A stretch of 7,529 nucleotides of DNA, taken from positions 1 to 7,529 of the forward strand of contig JAMNXK010000086.1 of the NCBI GenBank assembly GCA_023653245.1, in the 5' to 3' direction. Every line of letters starts with the position of its first letter. The stretch's first letter is position 1. Below are positions 1-5,501 of this stretch, one piece after another. The position numbers and the translations under genes were made by a program. The notes beneath the pieces are model-generated. The model was given only the letters and a program-made list of their open reading frames with translations, was not told where the DNA came from and did not search any database. Origin of the DNA: Tagaea sp. GTDB lineage: Bacteria; Pseudomonadota; Alphaproteobacteria; CACIAM-22H2.

Positions 1-378
1 GGCGCGCTCAACAAGCAGGGCAAGGACGTGACCAACTCGCCCGTCTCGGCCAAGAACCTCGCCGGGCTGCTGGACCTCATGGAGAACGACACGATCTCGG
101 GGCGCATCGCCAAGGACGTGTTCGCGATCATGGTCGAAACCGGCAAGGATGCCGCCTCGATCGTCGAGGAAAAGGGCCTCCGCCAGGTCACCGACACGGG
201 GGCCATCGACGCCGCCATCGCCAAGGTGATGGCCGAGAACGAAGCCAAAGTGGCCGAGTATCGCGCGGGGAAAGTCACGCTGTTCGGCTGGTTCGTCGGT
301 CAGGTGATGAAGGGCACGGGCGGCAAAGCCAACCCGGCCAAGGTCAACGAGATCTTGAAGGCGAAGCTGGCGGGGTAG
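1..378 (+). CDS. gatB: Aspartyl/glutamyl-tRNA(Asn/Gln) amidotransferase subunit B, C-terminal part
   Basis: GatB is the tRNA-binding kinase subunit of the GatCAB complex, which converts Glu-tRNA(Gln) and Asp-tRNA(Asn) to the correctly amidated forms in the cytoplasm. Only the last 125 residues are visible; the reading frame is open to the window edge, so the GTG at 28 is an internal valine, not a start. The visible part is the C-terminal GatB/YqeY tail domain that contacts the tRNA. It shows the family blocks [32 protein letters not shown], and the end block [19 protein letters not shown] followed by VNEILKAKL. The stop codon is TAG at 376-378. The next gene converges on it 32 bases downstream, so gatB ends its transcription unit here. 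The kinase core and the gatC/gatA partners are outside the window. Confidence 0.96.
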   Translation, partial: GALNKQGKDVTNSPVSAKNLAGLLDLMENDTISGRIAKDVFAIMVETGKDAASIVEEKGLRQVTDTGAIDAAIAKVMAENEAKVAEYRAGKVTLFGWFVGQVMKGTGGKANPAKVNEILKAKLAG

Positions 379-412
379 GGCGCGCTTTCGGCGCACCCAC
401 TCGCGCGTTTTT
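379..412 (+). terminator. Possible weak intrinsic terminator after gatB
   Basis: A short GC-only stretch containing several alternating CGCGC/GCGCG segments ends in a run of five T at 408-412. CGCGC at 381-385 can pair with GCGCG at 403-407, or GCGC at 391-394 with GCGC at 403-406. The stems are only 4-5 bp, so this is a weak call. The T run extends into the stop codon of the convergent nuclease gene. Confidence 0.3.
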
Positions 413-1325
413 ATTTCATGAACAGCAGCCGTTCCGGCGGAACTGTCAGGCGGATTTTCGTTCCCTGGATTTCGACGAAGGTTGCGAAATGCGTTTCATG
501 GCCGCCCACTTCCATTGCGAGATCATCCTCCTTACTCAGAAGAAAATCTCGGAAGCCGCCGACCTTGCCGCCGGCATTGAAGTGTTCCGCGAGCCGCCGG
601 AACAGTTTGGGCATGATCGGCGCGTCGGTCGCGATCACGGTCTTCGTCGAAAGATCGAGGCCCTTGTTGGTACGGTCCTTCGCGTAGAGTGAGCCCGATT
701 TCGCGGTCTTGCGGGCATTTGCGATCGCGTCGTCGAACTCGTCGCGCAGATCGCCGAACAGCTTTCTGTAGTAGGTCGGGTAGACAAGACCTTCCGCGGC
801 GACGCGATAGTTGACGCTCTTGCGAAGATGATTCGCCTCCAGCCGGAACCGTTGGCCATCGGCGACGGGCGCCTTGCCAGCGTAGACGAACGCGACCGGC
901 CGACCGTACTTCCGATTGTCCGCGCCGCGCGTTAGAATGTAACCCGGCTTGTCGTCGCCGGCTGACTTGATCTTCGGGGATTTCTCAGACTTGCCCCATA
1001 CAACGCCGGTGATGCCGAGCAGTTCGATCAGGCGGTCGCGCGCCGCTTGCGCCAACCCTTTGGGCTGGTGTCCGAATTCGTCGCCGCCCTGTTGATAATG
1101 AGTCTCTAGCGCGTCGATAGCCTCGAAGCGAAGCTGGCACGCGTTCTTCGGGCCGTCTTTGGGGCCTTTCCATTTGATTTTGATGCCATCGCCGAACGTC
1201 GCGAGCGCTTGGTCTACGGCATCTGGATCGGCGACGACGAAACGAACCGAATCGCCGTCCGGCGACGTGCCGACGACGCGGAAGATTCCTTGGAAGCAGA
1301 AGAAACCAGAGCCTTGTTTTTTCAT
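411..1325 (-). CDS. Staphylococcal-nuclease-like (thermonuclease fold) protein, 304 aa
   Basis: This is a probable Ca2+-dependent phosphodiesterase of the SNase/thermonuclease fold. Residues 23-29 read DGDSVRF, matching the DGDTVKL metal-site strand. R66, D71 and E74 in LRFEAIDALE keep the exact spacing of SNase R35, D40 and E43. KYGR at 139-142 supplies the second catalytic arginine. VNYRVAAEGLVYPTYY at 171-186 corresponds to the family's 'N-x-x-L-V-x-x-G' helix. About 30 extra residues sit between the first strand and the R66 motif, and a ~100-residue C-terminal extension (about 205-304) is not part of the core fold. No signal peptide or membrane segment is visible, unlike secreted thermonucleases, so a cytoplasmic role is inferred. 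The start ATG is preceded by GGGAGG (1332-1337 on the plus strand) at good spacing. Base composition is lower in GC than in the neighbours, suggesting possible transfer. The biological substrate is unknown. Confidence 0.75.
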   Translation of the reverse strand: MKKQGSGFFCFQGIFRVVGTSPDGDSVRFVVADPDAVDQALATFGDGIKIKWKGPKDGPKNACQLRFEAIDALETHYQQGGDEFGHQPKGLAQAARDRLIELLGITGVVWGKSEKSPKIKSAGDDKPGYILTRGADNRKYGRPVAFVYAGKAPVADGQRFRLEANHLRKSVNYRVAAEGLVYPTYYRKLFGDLRDEFDDAIANARKTAKSGSLYAKDRTNKGLDLSTKTVIATDAPIMPKLFRRLAEHFNAGGKVGGFRDFLLSKEDDLAMEVGGHETHFATFVEIQGTKIRLTVPPERLLFMK

Positions 1326-1354
1326 TTTTTTCCTCCCTTAGGGTAGAAAACGAG

Positions 1355-1383
1355 AAAATGCCACAATACGATTGCAGTTTCAA
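1355..1383 (-). promoter_or_regulatory. Candidate sigma70-type promoter for the nuclease gene
   Basis: On the minus strand TTGAAA (plus positions 1378-1383) is followed after 17 bases by CATTTT (1355-1360), about 30 bases upstream of the nuclease start codon. The -35 match is good and the -10 match poor. The surrounding stretch is locally AT-rich against a GC-rich background, which favours a promoter somewhere here. Confidence 0.3.
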
Positions 1384-1480
1384 ACTTGGGGCTGCCCGAT
1401 AGCAGTGTCTTGGGGGCAGTGGCCGGTCCGTCTGCGACGCCGAAAGCGGTTTCGTCCCGCCGGTGCACGCGCTAGGCTCG

Positions 1481-1501
1481 GATCCTCCCCGTAGGAGGGT
1501 T
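1481..1501 (+). promoter_or_regulatory. Ribosome binding site within a short hairpin, upstream of the first GST
   Basis: AGGAGGG (1493-1499) lies 8 bases before the ATG at 1508 and decides that start over the in-frame GTG at 1463. CCTCC at 1484-1488 pairs perfectly with GGAGG at 1494-1498 around a 5-base loop. The stem can be lengthened by a weak G-U, A-U and U-G extension (1481-1483 with 1499-1501). The Shine-Dalgarno sequence is therefore the 3' arm of a hairpin, which could tune translation of the operon's first gene. Confidence 0.5.
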
Positions 1502-1507
1502 CGAGTC

Positions 1508-2302
1508 ATGGCCGCCAAGAAAAAGCCCGCGAAGAAGAAAGCGCCCAAGGCCAAAAAGGTCCTGAAGGCGACGGGGGCGATCAAGGCCGCCGCGGTCAAA
1601 TCGGCCAAGAAAGCCGCCAAGGGAGCGGCGATCAAGAAGGTCGCGGGCTACGACATCCCCAAGCGCGCCAAGCGCGACGTGCCGGTGCTGTACGGCCTTC
1701 ATCTGTCGATCCCGTGCGGCAAGATCGGGCTGATGCTGAACATGCTCGGCGTGGCCTACGACTACAAGCACATGGACATGCAAGCCGGCGCGCACAAGAC
1801 GCCAGGCTACGCCAAGATCAACCGCTTCCAGCAAGTGCCCGCTTTGGTCGACGGCGACGAGGCGATCGTGCAATCCGCCGTGATCTTGCAGTACCTCGCC
1901 GAGAAGTACGGCAAGTTCGGCGGCAAGACGCCGGCCGAGCGAAGGCGCGTGGCCGAATGGCTCGCCTGGGATCTCGACCGGCTCACGCCGCTGGGCAATG
2001 TGCGCTTCATCCGCAAATTCATGAACCAGCCCGAGCATCCGGCTTTGGGCTGGCTGGAGCCGCGCGTGCGGACCAATCTCGAATTCCTCGATCGGCATCT
2101 GGGCGGCACGAAATTCGTCGCCGGGCTCCATCCCACCATCGCCGACATCTCGATCTTCGCCTGGATCGCGGTCGCGGAGGAGGCGGGGTTCGACGCGGCC
2201 GCGTTCCCGAATATTCGCGACTGGGCGCAGCGCATGATGGGCATGCGCGGCGTGGCGCATCCTTACGCGATCCTGCCCAAGGAAGATCGGAACGCCGCAT
2301 GA
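1508..2302 (+). CDS. Glutathione S-transferase family protein with Lys/Ala-rich N-terminal tail, 264 aa
   Basis: Residues from about 58 form a complete GST. The thioredoxin-like half begins VPVLYGLHLSIPCGKIG, with S67 and C70 as candidate thiol-site residues. It carries the cis-proline in QVPALVDGD (P111) and the glutathione-binding Q122-S123 pair. The helical C-terminal half has the N-capping motif TIAD. Typical GSTs are ~200-220 residues; the extra length is residues 1-56, with 19 Lys and 17 Ala, repeats of the type PAKKKAPKAKK and no acidic residue before D49. This resembles histone H1-like or AlgP-like DNA-binding tails. The ATG at 1508 is chosen because AGGAGGG precedes it at 8 bases; the upstream GTG at 1463 has no such site. 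The stop overlaps the next start (ATGA), so it heads a three-GST operon. Substrate unknown; a nucleoid-associated or nucleic-acid-bound GST is inference only. Confidence 0.88.
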   Translation: MAAKKKPAKKKAPKAKKVLKATGAIKAAAVKSAKKAAKGAAIKKVAGYDIPKRAKRDVPVLYGLHLSIPCGKIGLMLNMLGVAYDYKHMDMQAGAHKTPGYAKINRFQQVPALVDGDEAIVQSAVILQYLAEKYGKFGGKTPAERRRVAEWLAWDLDRLTPLGNVRFIRKFMNQPEHPALGWLEPRVRTNLEFLDRHLGGTKFVAGLHPTIADISIFAWIAVAEEAGFDAAAFPNIRDWAQRMMGMRGVAHPYAILPKEDRNAA

Positions 2303-2913
2303 TCGATCTCTACACCACGCCCACCTCGAACGGCCGCAAGATCCCGATCGCGCTGGAGGAGCTCGCACTGCCCTACACCGCGATCAAAGTCGACCTGACG
2401 ACCGGCCAGCACAAGACGCCCGAATATCTGCAGATCAATCCGAACGGCAAGATTCCGGCTTTGGTCGATCCCGACGGCCCGGGCGGGGCGAAGATGACGG
2501 TGTTCGAGAGTGCCGCGATCCTGGTCTATCTCGCCGAGAAGACCGGCCGGCTTCTGCCCTATAAGGGGCCCGCGCGCTATTCGACGCTGCAATGGCTGCA
2601 AGTCGAAGCGAGCGGCGTGTCGCCCGACGCGTTCTGGCTCTTCTATATCGGCCTCAAGGAGAAGAACGAGCAGGCGGCCACGATGCTGCGCAACGACTTG
2701 GCGCGGCTCTACGGGGTGCTCGACAAGCGCCTGGCCGTCGTCGAGTATCTCGCGGGCAACGAGCTGACCATCGCCGACATCGCGCATTACCCGTGGGTGA
2801 CGGGTGCCGCGTGGCAAGGCGTCGATCTTCACCCGTATCCCGCCTTGCGCCGCTGGCGCGACCAGCTCGCCGAACGCGAGTCCTTCAAAATCGGAATGAA
2901 AGTGCCCGCATGA
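2299..2913 (+). CDS. Glutathione S-transferase, YfcG/YghU-related, 204 aa
   Basis: A GST of normal length that starts directly with the first beta strand (MIDLYTTPTSNGRK). T9 and N11 fall at the positions of the Thr/Asn that handle the glutathione thiol in E. coli YfcG-type (nu-class) enzymes. The cis-proline is P53 in NPNGKIPALVD, and the gamma-glutamyl-binding E70-S71 pair lies in VFESAAIL. The C-terminal half has TIAD as N-capping box and YPWV. It shares long blocks with the next gene (NPNGKIPA, YLAEKTG, TLQWL, YPWV), so the pair look like tandem duplicates. However, the segment after TLQWL lacks the GGVGPMFGQ signature of its neighbour and reads GVSPDAFWLF instead, which implies a different active-site entrance. 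Its ATG overlaps the previous stop by 4 bases and its TGA overlaps the next ATG, indicating translational coupling. A disulfide reductase or thiol-dependent role is likely; the substrate is not known. Confidence 0.92.
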   Translation: MIDLYTTPTSNGRKIPIALEELALPYTAIKVDLTTGQHKTPEYLQINPNGKIPALVDPDGPGGAKMTVFESAAILVYLAEKTGRLLPYKGPARYSTLQWLQVEASGVSPDAFWLFYIGLKEKNEQAATMLRNDLARLYGVLDKRLAVVEYLAGNELTIADIAHYPWVTGAAWQGVDLHPYPALRRWRDQLAERESFKIGMKVPA

Positions 2914-3530
2914 CCATCGATCTCTACACCTGGGGAACGCCCAACGGCCGCAAAGTCTCGGTGATGCTCGAGGAATGCGGCCTCGCCTACAAAACGCACC
3001 CGATCGACATTTCCAAGAACGACCAGTTCGCGCCCGCGTTCCTGGCGGTCAATCCCAACGGCAAGATTCCCGCGATCGTCGATCCCGACGGGCCGGACGG
3101 CAAGCCGATTTCGGTGTTCGAAAGCGGAGCGATCCTGATCTATCTGGCCGAGAAGACCGGCAAATTCCTGCCCAAGGACGCGCGCGGCCGCTCGGAAACG
3201 CTGCAATGGCTGATGTTCCAGATGGGCGGGGTGGGGCCGATGTTCGGCCAGGCGCATCACTTCATGAAGTTCGCGCCGGTGAAGATCGAATACGGCATCG
3301 AGCGCTACGGCAAGGAGACCAAGCGCCTCTATGGCGTGATGGACGACCGCCTGGCCAAGGCGAAGTATCTCGCGGGTGCCGAGTACTCGATCGCCGATAT
3401 GGCGACGTATCCGTGGGTCGCGCGCCACGAATTCCACCAGGTCGATCTGACGGCGTTCCCGAACGTGAAGCGCTGGTTCGACGGAATTTCGGCGCGCGCC
3501 GCGGTCAAGAAAGGCATGGCGGTGCCGTAA
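2910..3530 (+). CDS. Glutathione S-transferase, YfcG/YghU type (disulfide-bond oxidoreductase), 206 aa
   Basis: Third GST of the operon and the closest to the E. coli YfcG/YghU (nu-class) type, whose members bind glutathione and reduce disulfides. The N-terminal strand-loop reads IDLYTWGTPNGRKVS with T10 and N12 as thiol-site residues. The cis-proline is P54 in NPNGKIPAIVD, and E71-S72 in VFESGAIL bind the glutathione amino end. The diagnostic stretch QMGGVGPMFGQAHHF lies at 104-118. SIAD is the C-domain capping motif. The start ATG overlaps the upstream stop (ATGA). The frame continues upstream of 2910, but that part is shadow translation of the preceding gene. The stop codon TAA lies 3 bases from the stop of the convergent dcd gene, so no terminator fits between them. 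Confidence 0.93.
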   Translation: MTIDLYTWGTPNGRKVSVMLEECGLAYKTHPIDISKNDQFAPAFLAVNPNGKIPAIVDPDGPDGKPISVFESGAILIYLAEKTGKFLPKDARGRSETLQWLMFQMGGVGPMFGQAHHFMKFAPVKIEYGIERYGKETKRLYGVMDDRLAKAKYLAGAEYSIADMATYPWVARHEFHQVDLTAFPNVKRWFDGISARAAVKKGMAVP

Positions 3531-3533
3531 GGC

Positions 3534-4643
3534 TCAGCCGTCCTTGAACTGCTTGGCGAGCTTCAGCGTCTGGCGCTGGTAGTTCGAGCCGATGTCGCGG
3601 CCGTAGATGCGGTCGGGCAGGGCGGTGAGTTTCTCGTACACGAAGCGCCCGACGATCTGCCCGTGTTCGAGCAGGAAGGGCACGTCGTGCGAGCGCACTT
3701 CGAGCACGGCGCGCGTGCCCTGGATTTCCGAATCGCCGTAGCCGAAGCCGGGATCGAAGAACCCGGCATAGTGCACGCGGAACTCGCCGACCGAGGTGTC
3801 GTAGGGCACCATTTCGGCGGCGTAGCCGTGCGGCACGCGGATTTTCTCGCGGCTGACCAAAATGTAGAAATCGTCGGGGTTCAGGATCAAGCCGCGCGAT
3901 TTGACGCGGTGAATCGGCTCCCAGAACTCGGCCGGCTCGTAATGGCCGATCTTGGCGAGATCCACCAACGGCGTATTGCGCCGCGCGCGATAGCCGATCA
4001 GCGTGCTGTCGGGCCCGTGCAGATCGATCGAGATCCACAGGCCCCGCCCGATATCGGCGCGCTCGCGCTTCTCTTCGGGCGAGAAGACCAGATGCAATTC
4101 CTTGTCGAGCGCGTAGAGCGCCTCGTCGTCGAAATCCGGCGCGCCGCGCCGCAGGCGCAGCTGGTTCAGCGCCTGGCCTTCGCGCGCCAGGATCGAGAAG
4201 GTGCGCGGGCTGACTTCGAGATAAAGCGGGCCCTTGTAGCCGGCCGGCACTTTCTCGAACTCGCGCGCGCGATCGCAGAGCAGGCGGGTGAAGATGTCGA
4301 GCCGCCCGGTCGTGCTCTTGGGATTCGCCGTGCCGGCGATGTCCTTGGGCAGGCGCAAGCGCTCGGCGAGTTCGACGATATACACGCAGCCACGCTCGAG
4401 CACCGCGCCTTTGCGCAGATCGAGCGTGTGCATGGCGAGCAGCTTGAGCTTGTCGGCGACCTTGGCGTTCGGGCCGGGCATGAAGCCCGCCGGCACGCGC
4501 CAGGCGCGCGCGCCCAAGCGCAGATCGATGCTCGCGGGTTGGATCTGGTCGTCGCGGAGTTTCGAACGCGCGGAAATGGCGCCCGATTTGGCGAGGGCGC
4601 GATAATCCTGCGAGGGAAGAATGCCTATCGGTGCTGCGGCCAA
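3534..4643 (-). CDS. dcd: 2'-deoxycytidine 5'-triphosphate deaminase, long (two-domain) form
   Basis: Converts dCTP to dUTP, feeding thymidylate synthesis. This is the alphaproteobacterial long form (about 369 aa with the start chosen here), roughly twice the length of E. coli Dcd, and it reads as two dUTPase-like halves. Half one has QPASIDLRLG (residues 35-44), NPKSTTGRLD and AGYKGPLYLEV. Half two has VGEFRVHYAGFFDPGFGYG and TRAVLEVRSHDVPFLLEHGQIVGRF, matching the Dcd 'AGFIDPGF...LE' motif with the catalytic-type Glu. The start is uncertain: the frame stays open to a TTG at 4718, but that codon sits in the terminator of the upstream gene. Family proteins begin near GILPSQ, so TTG at 4643 is preferred; it has only a weak upstream GGGA. 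The two genes are on the same strand but separated by the terminator at 4717-4750. The gene converges on the GST operon. Confidence 0.9.
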   Translation of the reverse strand: MAAAPIGILPSQDYRALAKSGAISARSKLRDDQIQPASIDLRLGARAWRVPAGFMPGPNAKVADKLKLLAMHTLDLRKGAVLERGCVYIVELAERLRLPKDIAGTANPKSTTGRLDIFTRLLCDRAREFEKVPAGYKGPLYLEVSPRTFSILAREGQALNQLRLRRGAPDFDDEALYALDKELHLVFSPEEKRERADIGRGLWISIDLHGPDSTLIGYRARRNTPLVDLAKIGHYEPAEFWEPIHRVKSRGLILNPDDFYILVSREKIRVPHGYAAEMVPYDTSVGEFRVHYAGFFDPGFGYGDSEIQGTRAVLEVRSHDVPFLLEHGQIVGRFVYEKLTALPDRIYGRDIGSNYQRQTLKLAKQFKDG

Positions 4644-4716
4644 AGACTCGATTTCCCGTGTTGCGTGGCCGCGCAAGCTAACGGGTCGAAGCCCAAAACT
4701 CAAAAGGCCAAAAGTC

Positions 4717-4750
4717 AAAAGGGGCGTGGCCGGTCACGCAACGCCCCTTT
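4717..4750 (-). terminator. Intrinsic terminator after the 78-aa gene
   Basis: A perfect 10-bp stem pairs AAAGGGGCGT (4718-4727) with ACGCCCCTTT (4741-4750) around a 13-base loop. Read on the minus strand the stem is followed by TTTTGACTTTT, a broken U tract. It starts 9 bases after the stop codon of the small minus-strand gene, exactly where a terminator is expected. Read on the plus strand there is no T run, so it is directional. Confidence 0.7.
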
Positions 4751-4758
4751 GGCGAGTT

Positions 4759-4995
4759 TCAGGCGGCGACGGCCGACGACATCGCGGCGGGGTGGTTCGG
4801 CCGGATGCTGTTGCGCGGGCGCAACGTGCGGCGCGGCAGAGCGGGGCCGCGGATCGAGGTCAGCTCGCGCTTGGCGGCTTCCAGCACCGACTGGATACGC
4901 GAATCTTCGCGGTCGATCACGTCCATGGCGGTCAGTTTGTTGTCCACCAGGTCGAGCAAGGTGTCGATCACCGAGCGGCTGAGTTGTTGGGACAT
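4759..4995 (-). CDS. Small protein of unknown function, 78 aa
   Basis: I do not recognise this protein. The start ATG (4993-4995) is preceded on the minus strand by GAGGAG (plus 5004-5009) at 8 bases, a strong ribosome binding site. A longer in-frame start at 5160 would run through the untranslated leader and hairpin and is rejected. Residues 1-48 (MSQQLSRSVIDTLLDLVDNK and onward to about ELTSI) are predicted helical and acidic/amphipathic, with D/E-rich spacing that could pair in a small helical bundle. Residues 49-78 are proline- and arginine-rich (LPRRTLRPRNSIRP) and probably disordered. There is no signal peptide, membrane segment or cysteine pair. The gene has its own terminator and a hairpin in its leader. 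Codon usage is like the neighbours, favouring a real gene. Confidence 0.65.
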   Translation of the reverse strand: MSQQLSRSVIDTLLDLVDNKLTAMDVIDREDSRIQSVLEAAKRELTSIRGPALPRRTLRPRNSIRPNHPAAMSSAVAA

Positions 4996-5015
4996 GTCCT
5001 TGGCTCCTCTATGTT

Positions 5016-5033
5016 TTTCGGCATTCGCCGAAA
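5016..5033 (-). promoter_or_regulatory. Hairpin in the 5' leader of the 78-aa gene
   Basis: TTTCGGC (5016-5022) pairs perfectly with GCCGAAA (5027-5033) around a 4-base loop. In the minus-strand transcript it lies 6 bases upstream of the GAGGAG ribosome binding site. It is not followed by a T run on either strand, so it is more likely an mRNA-stability or translation element than a terminator. Confidence 0.4.
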
Positions 5034-5142
5034 TTGTTCGTGGGTCCGAGTTTTGGTCTCTGGTCGGGTCATCGCGGGCGACCTTTTGGGGGCCGCGCGC
5101 AGATAGGATGGGCCCGGAATGGTTAACGTTCCCTAAAACTTG

Positions 5143-5170
5143 CCAGAAATTTGGAATCAACTGATTCTGG
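5143..5170. repeat. Nested inverted repeats, possible operator
   Basis: GAATCA (5154-5159) and TGATTC (5162-5167) form a near-palindrome with a 2-base centre. CCAGAA (5143-5148) and TTCTGG (5165-5170) form an overlapping inverted repeat. The site lies upstream of the 78-aa gene. The symmetry fits a dimeric regulator, but no known regulator motif was recognised. Confidence 0.3.
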
Positions 5171-5244
5171 ATTTGAGGGATGTGGCTTCGAAGGCACAGG
5201 CGATGGCCACATGACCCGCGAAAATTCCCAAGAATCCACGAGCG

Positions 5245-5273
5245 TTGACGCGCGCAAGAGCGAAGCTTAGAAG
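5245..5273 (+). promoter_or_regulatory. sigma70-type promoter for tRNA-Ser
   Basis: TTGACG (5245-5250) is separated by exactly 17 bases from TAGAAG (5268-5273). Five of six -35 and four of six -10 bases match the sigma70 consensus. Transcription would start near 5280, giving a leader of about 34 bases before the mature tRNA 5' end at 5314. The GIY-YIG gene downstream could be read from the same promoter. Confidence 0.55.
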
Positions 5274-5313
5274 CGATCCCGCATATGCCGTGCGCGTAAG
5301 ACCCACTCCCGGC

Positions 5314-5407
5314 GGAGGGGTGGCCGAGTGGCTGAAGGCGGCAGTTTGCTAAACTGTTGTACGGGCCTAAACCTGTACCGTGGGTTCGAATCCCATCCCC
5401 TCCGCCA
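5314..5407 (+). tRNA. tRNA-Ser, anticodon GCT (reads AGC/AGU), CCA encoded
   Basis: The acceptor stem GGAGGGG (5314-5320) pairs with CCCCTCC (5397-5403), followed by the serine discriminator G and an encoded CCA (5405-5407). The D arm carries TGGCCGAGTGGCTGAAGGCG. The anticodon stem GCAGT/ACTGT encloses loop TTGCTAA with anticodon GCT at 5348-5350. The long variable arm typical of serine tRNAs is GTACGGG pairing with CCTGTAC. The T arm is GTGGG-TTCGAAT-CCCAT. All arms close, so it looks functional. Its 3' region is duplicated 420 bases downstream (5809-5822), and the terminal A of CCA begins a large hairpin. Confidence 0.97.
5389..5402 (+). repeat. 14-base direct repeat, copy 1 (inside tRNA-Ser 3' end)
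   Basis: AATCCCATCCCCTC runs from the T loop through the T-stem 3' arm into the acceptor stem of tRNA-Ser. It is repeated without mismatch at 5809-5822, after the GIY-YIG gene. With a 1-base indel the similarity extends upstream by TTC. This is the position where tRNA-targeting elements usually have their attachment core. Confidence 0.7.
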
Positions 5408-5460
5408 CCCTACGCCTTCGGCTCCGGGTGGCTGGCCAGCCGGAGCCGAAAGCGTAGGGT
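5407..5460 (+). repeat. Long hairpin I directly after tRNA-Ser
   Basis: ACCCTACGC (5407-5415) pairs with GCGTAGGGT (5452-5460); after one C/A mismatch, TTCGGCTCCGG (5417-5427) pairs with CCGGAGCCGAA (5440-5450). That gives 20 of 21 paired positions with a 12-base loop, itself containing the palindrome CTGGCCAG (5432-5439). It has no T tract, so it is not a standard terminator. It resembles an extragenic palindromic repeat and could mark the tRNA 3' end for processing. Confidence 0.75.
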
Positions 5461-5494
5461 GCCTCCCGAAGCTCCGCAAGGAGCGCAGGGAGGC
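5461..5494 (+). promoter_or_regulatory. Hairpin II enclosing the RBS of the GIY-YIG gene
   Basis: GCCTCCC (5461-5467) pairs with GGGAGGC (5488-5494). Inside, after a 3x3 internal loop, GCTCC (5471-5475) pairs with GGAGC (5480-5484) and is capped by a GCAA tetraloop. GGGAGG (5488-5493), 8 bases before the ATG at 5502, is the only good Shine-Dalgarno and is fully paired in the 3' arm. Translation of the nuclease is therefore probably held low unless the hairpin opens. It follows hairpin I with no gap. Confidence 0.65.
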
Positions 5495-5501
5495 TTTCCC
5501 C

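Larger units (their letters stand above)
4996..5313. other. 318-base region without a protein gene, between the 78-aa gene and tRNA-Ser
   Basis: This divergent intergenic region holds the leader of the minus-strand 78-aa gene (RBS 5004-5009, hairpin 5016-5033) and the promoter of the tRNA gene (5245-5273). It also has inverted repeats at 5143-5170 and at 5180-5186/5206-5212 (ATGTGGC with GCCACAT, 19-base loop). Local AT content around 5125-5240 is higher than in the flanks, as expected for promoters. No convincing minus-strand promoter could be fixed, and no open frame here looks coding. Confidence 0.6.

Noticed and set aside
1392..1419. CTGCCC/GGGCAG inverted repeat between the nuclease and GST genes
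   Set aside because: Six pairs around a 16-base loop in GC-rich DNA is expected by chance and has no supporting context.
1463..1507. Upstream GTG start for the first GST
   Set aside because: The added residues would span the hairpin and RBS, and the ATG at 1508 has AGGAGGG at ideal spacing.
1714..2298. Long frame extending the second GST upstream to 1714
   Set aside because: Arg-rich out-of-frame translation of the first GST; the second GST begins with its first beta strand at 2299.
3663..4982. Long plus-strand open frame of 439 codons opposite dcd
   Set aside because: It is antisense to dcd, whose protein has clear family motifs; long mirror frames are expected in GC-rich DNA.
5121..5127. 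GGTTAAC as a CtrA-type half site
   Set aside because: Only one TTAA half is present at the expected spacing; a single TTAAC is too common to call.
4996..5160. Longer start (5160) for the 78-aa gene
   Set aside because: The extra residues run through the leader hairpin and the RBS at 5004-5009; the ATG at 4995 is well supported.
5328..5501. In-frame N-terminal extension of the GIY-YIG protein through the tRNA and both hairpins
   Set aside because: It would translate the tRNA and the palindromes; the GIY-YIG domain starts at residue 2 of the 5502 start, which has its own Shine-Dalgarno.
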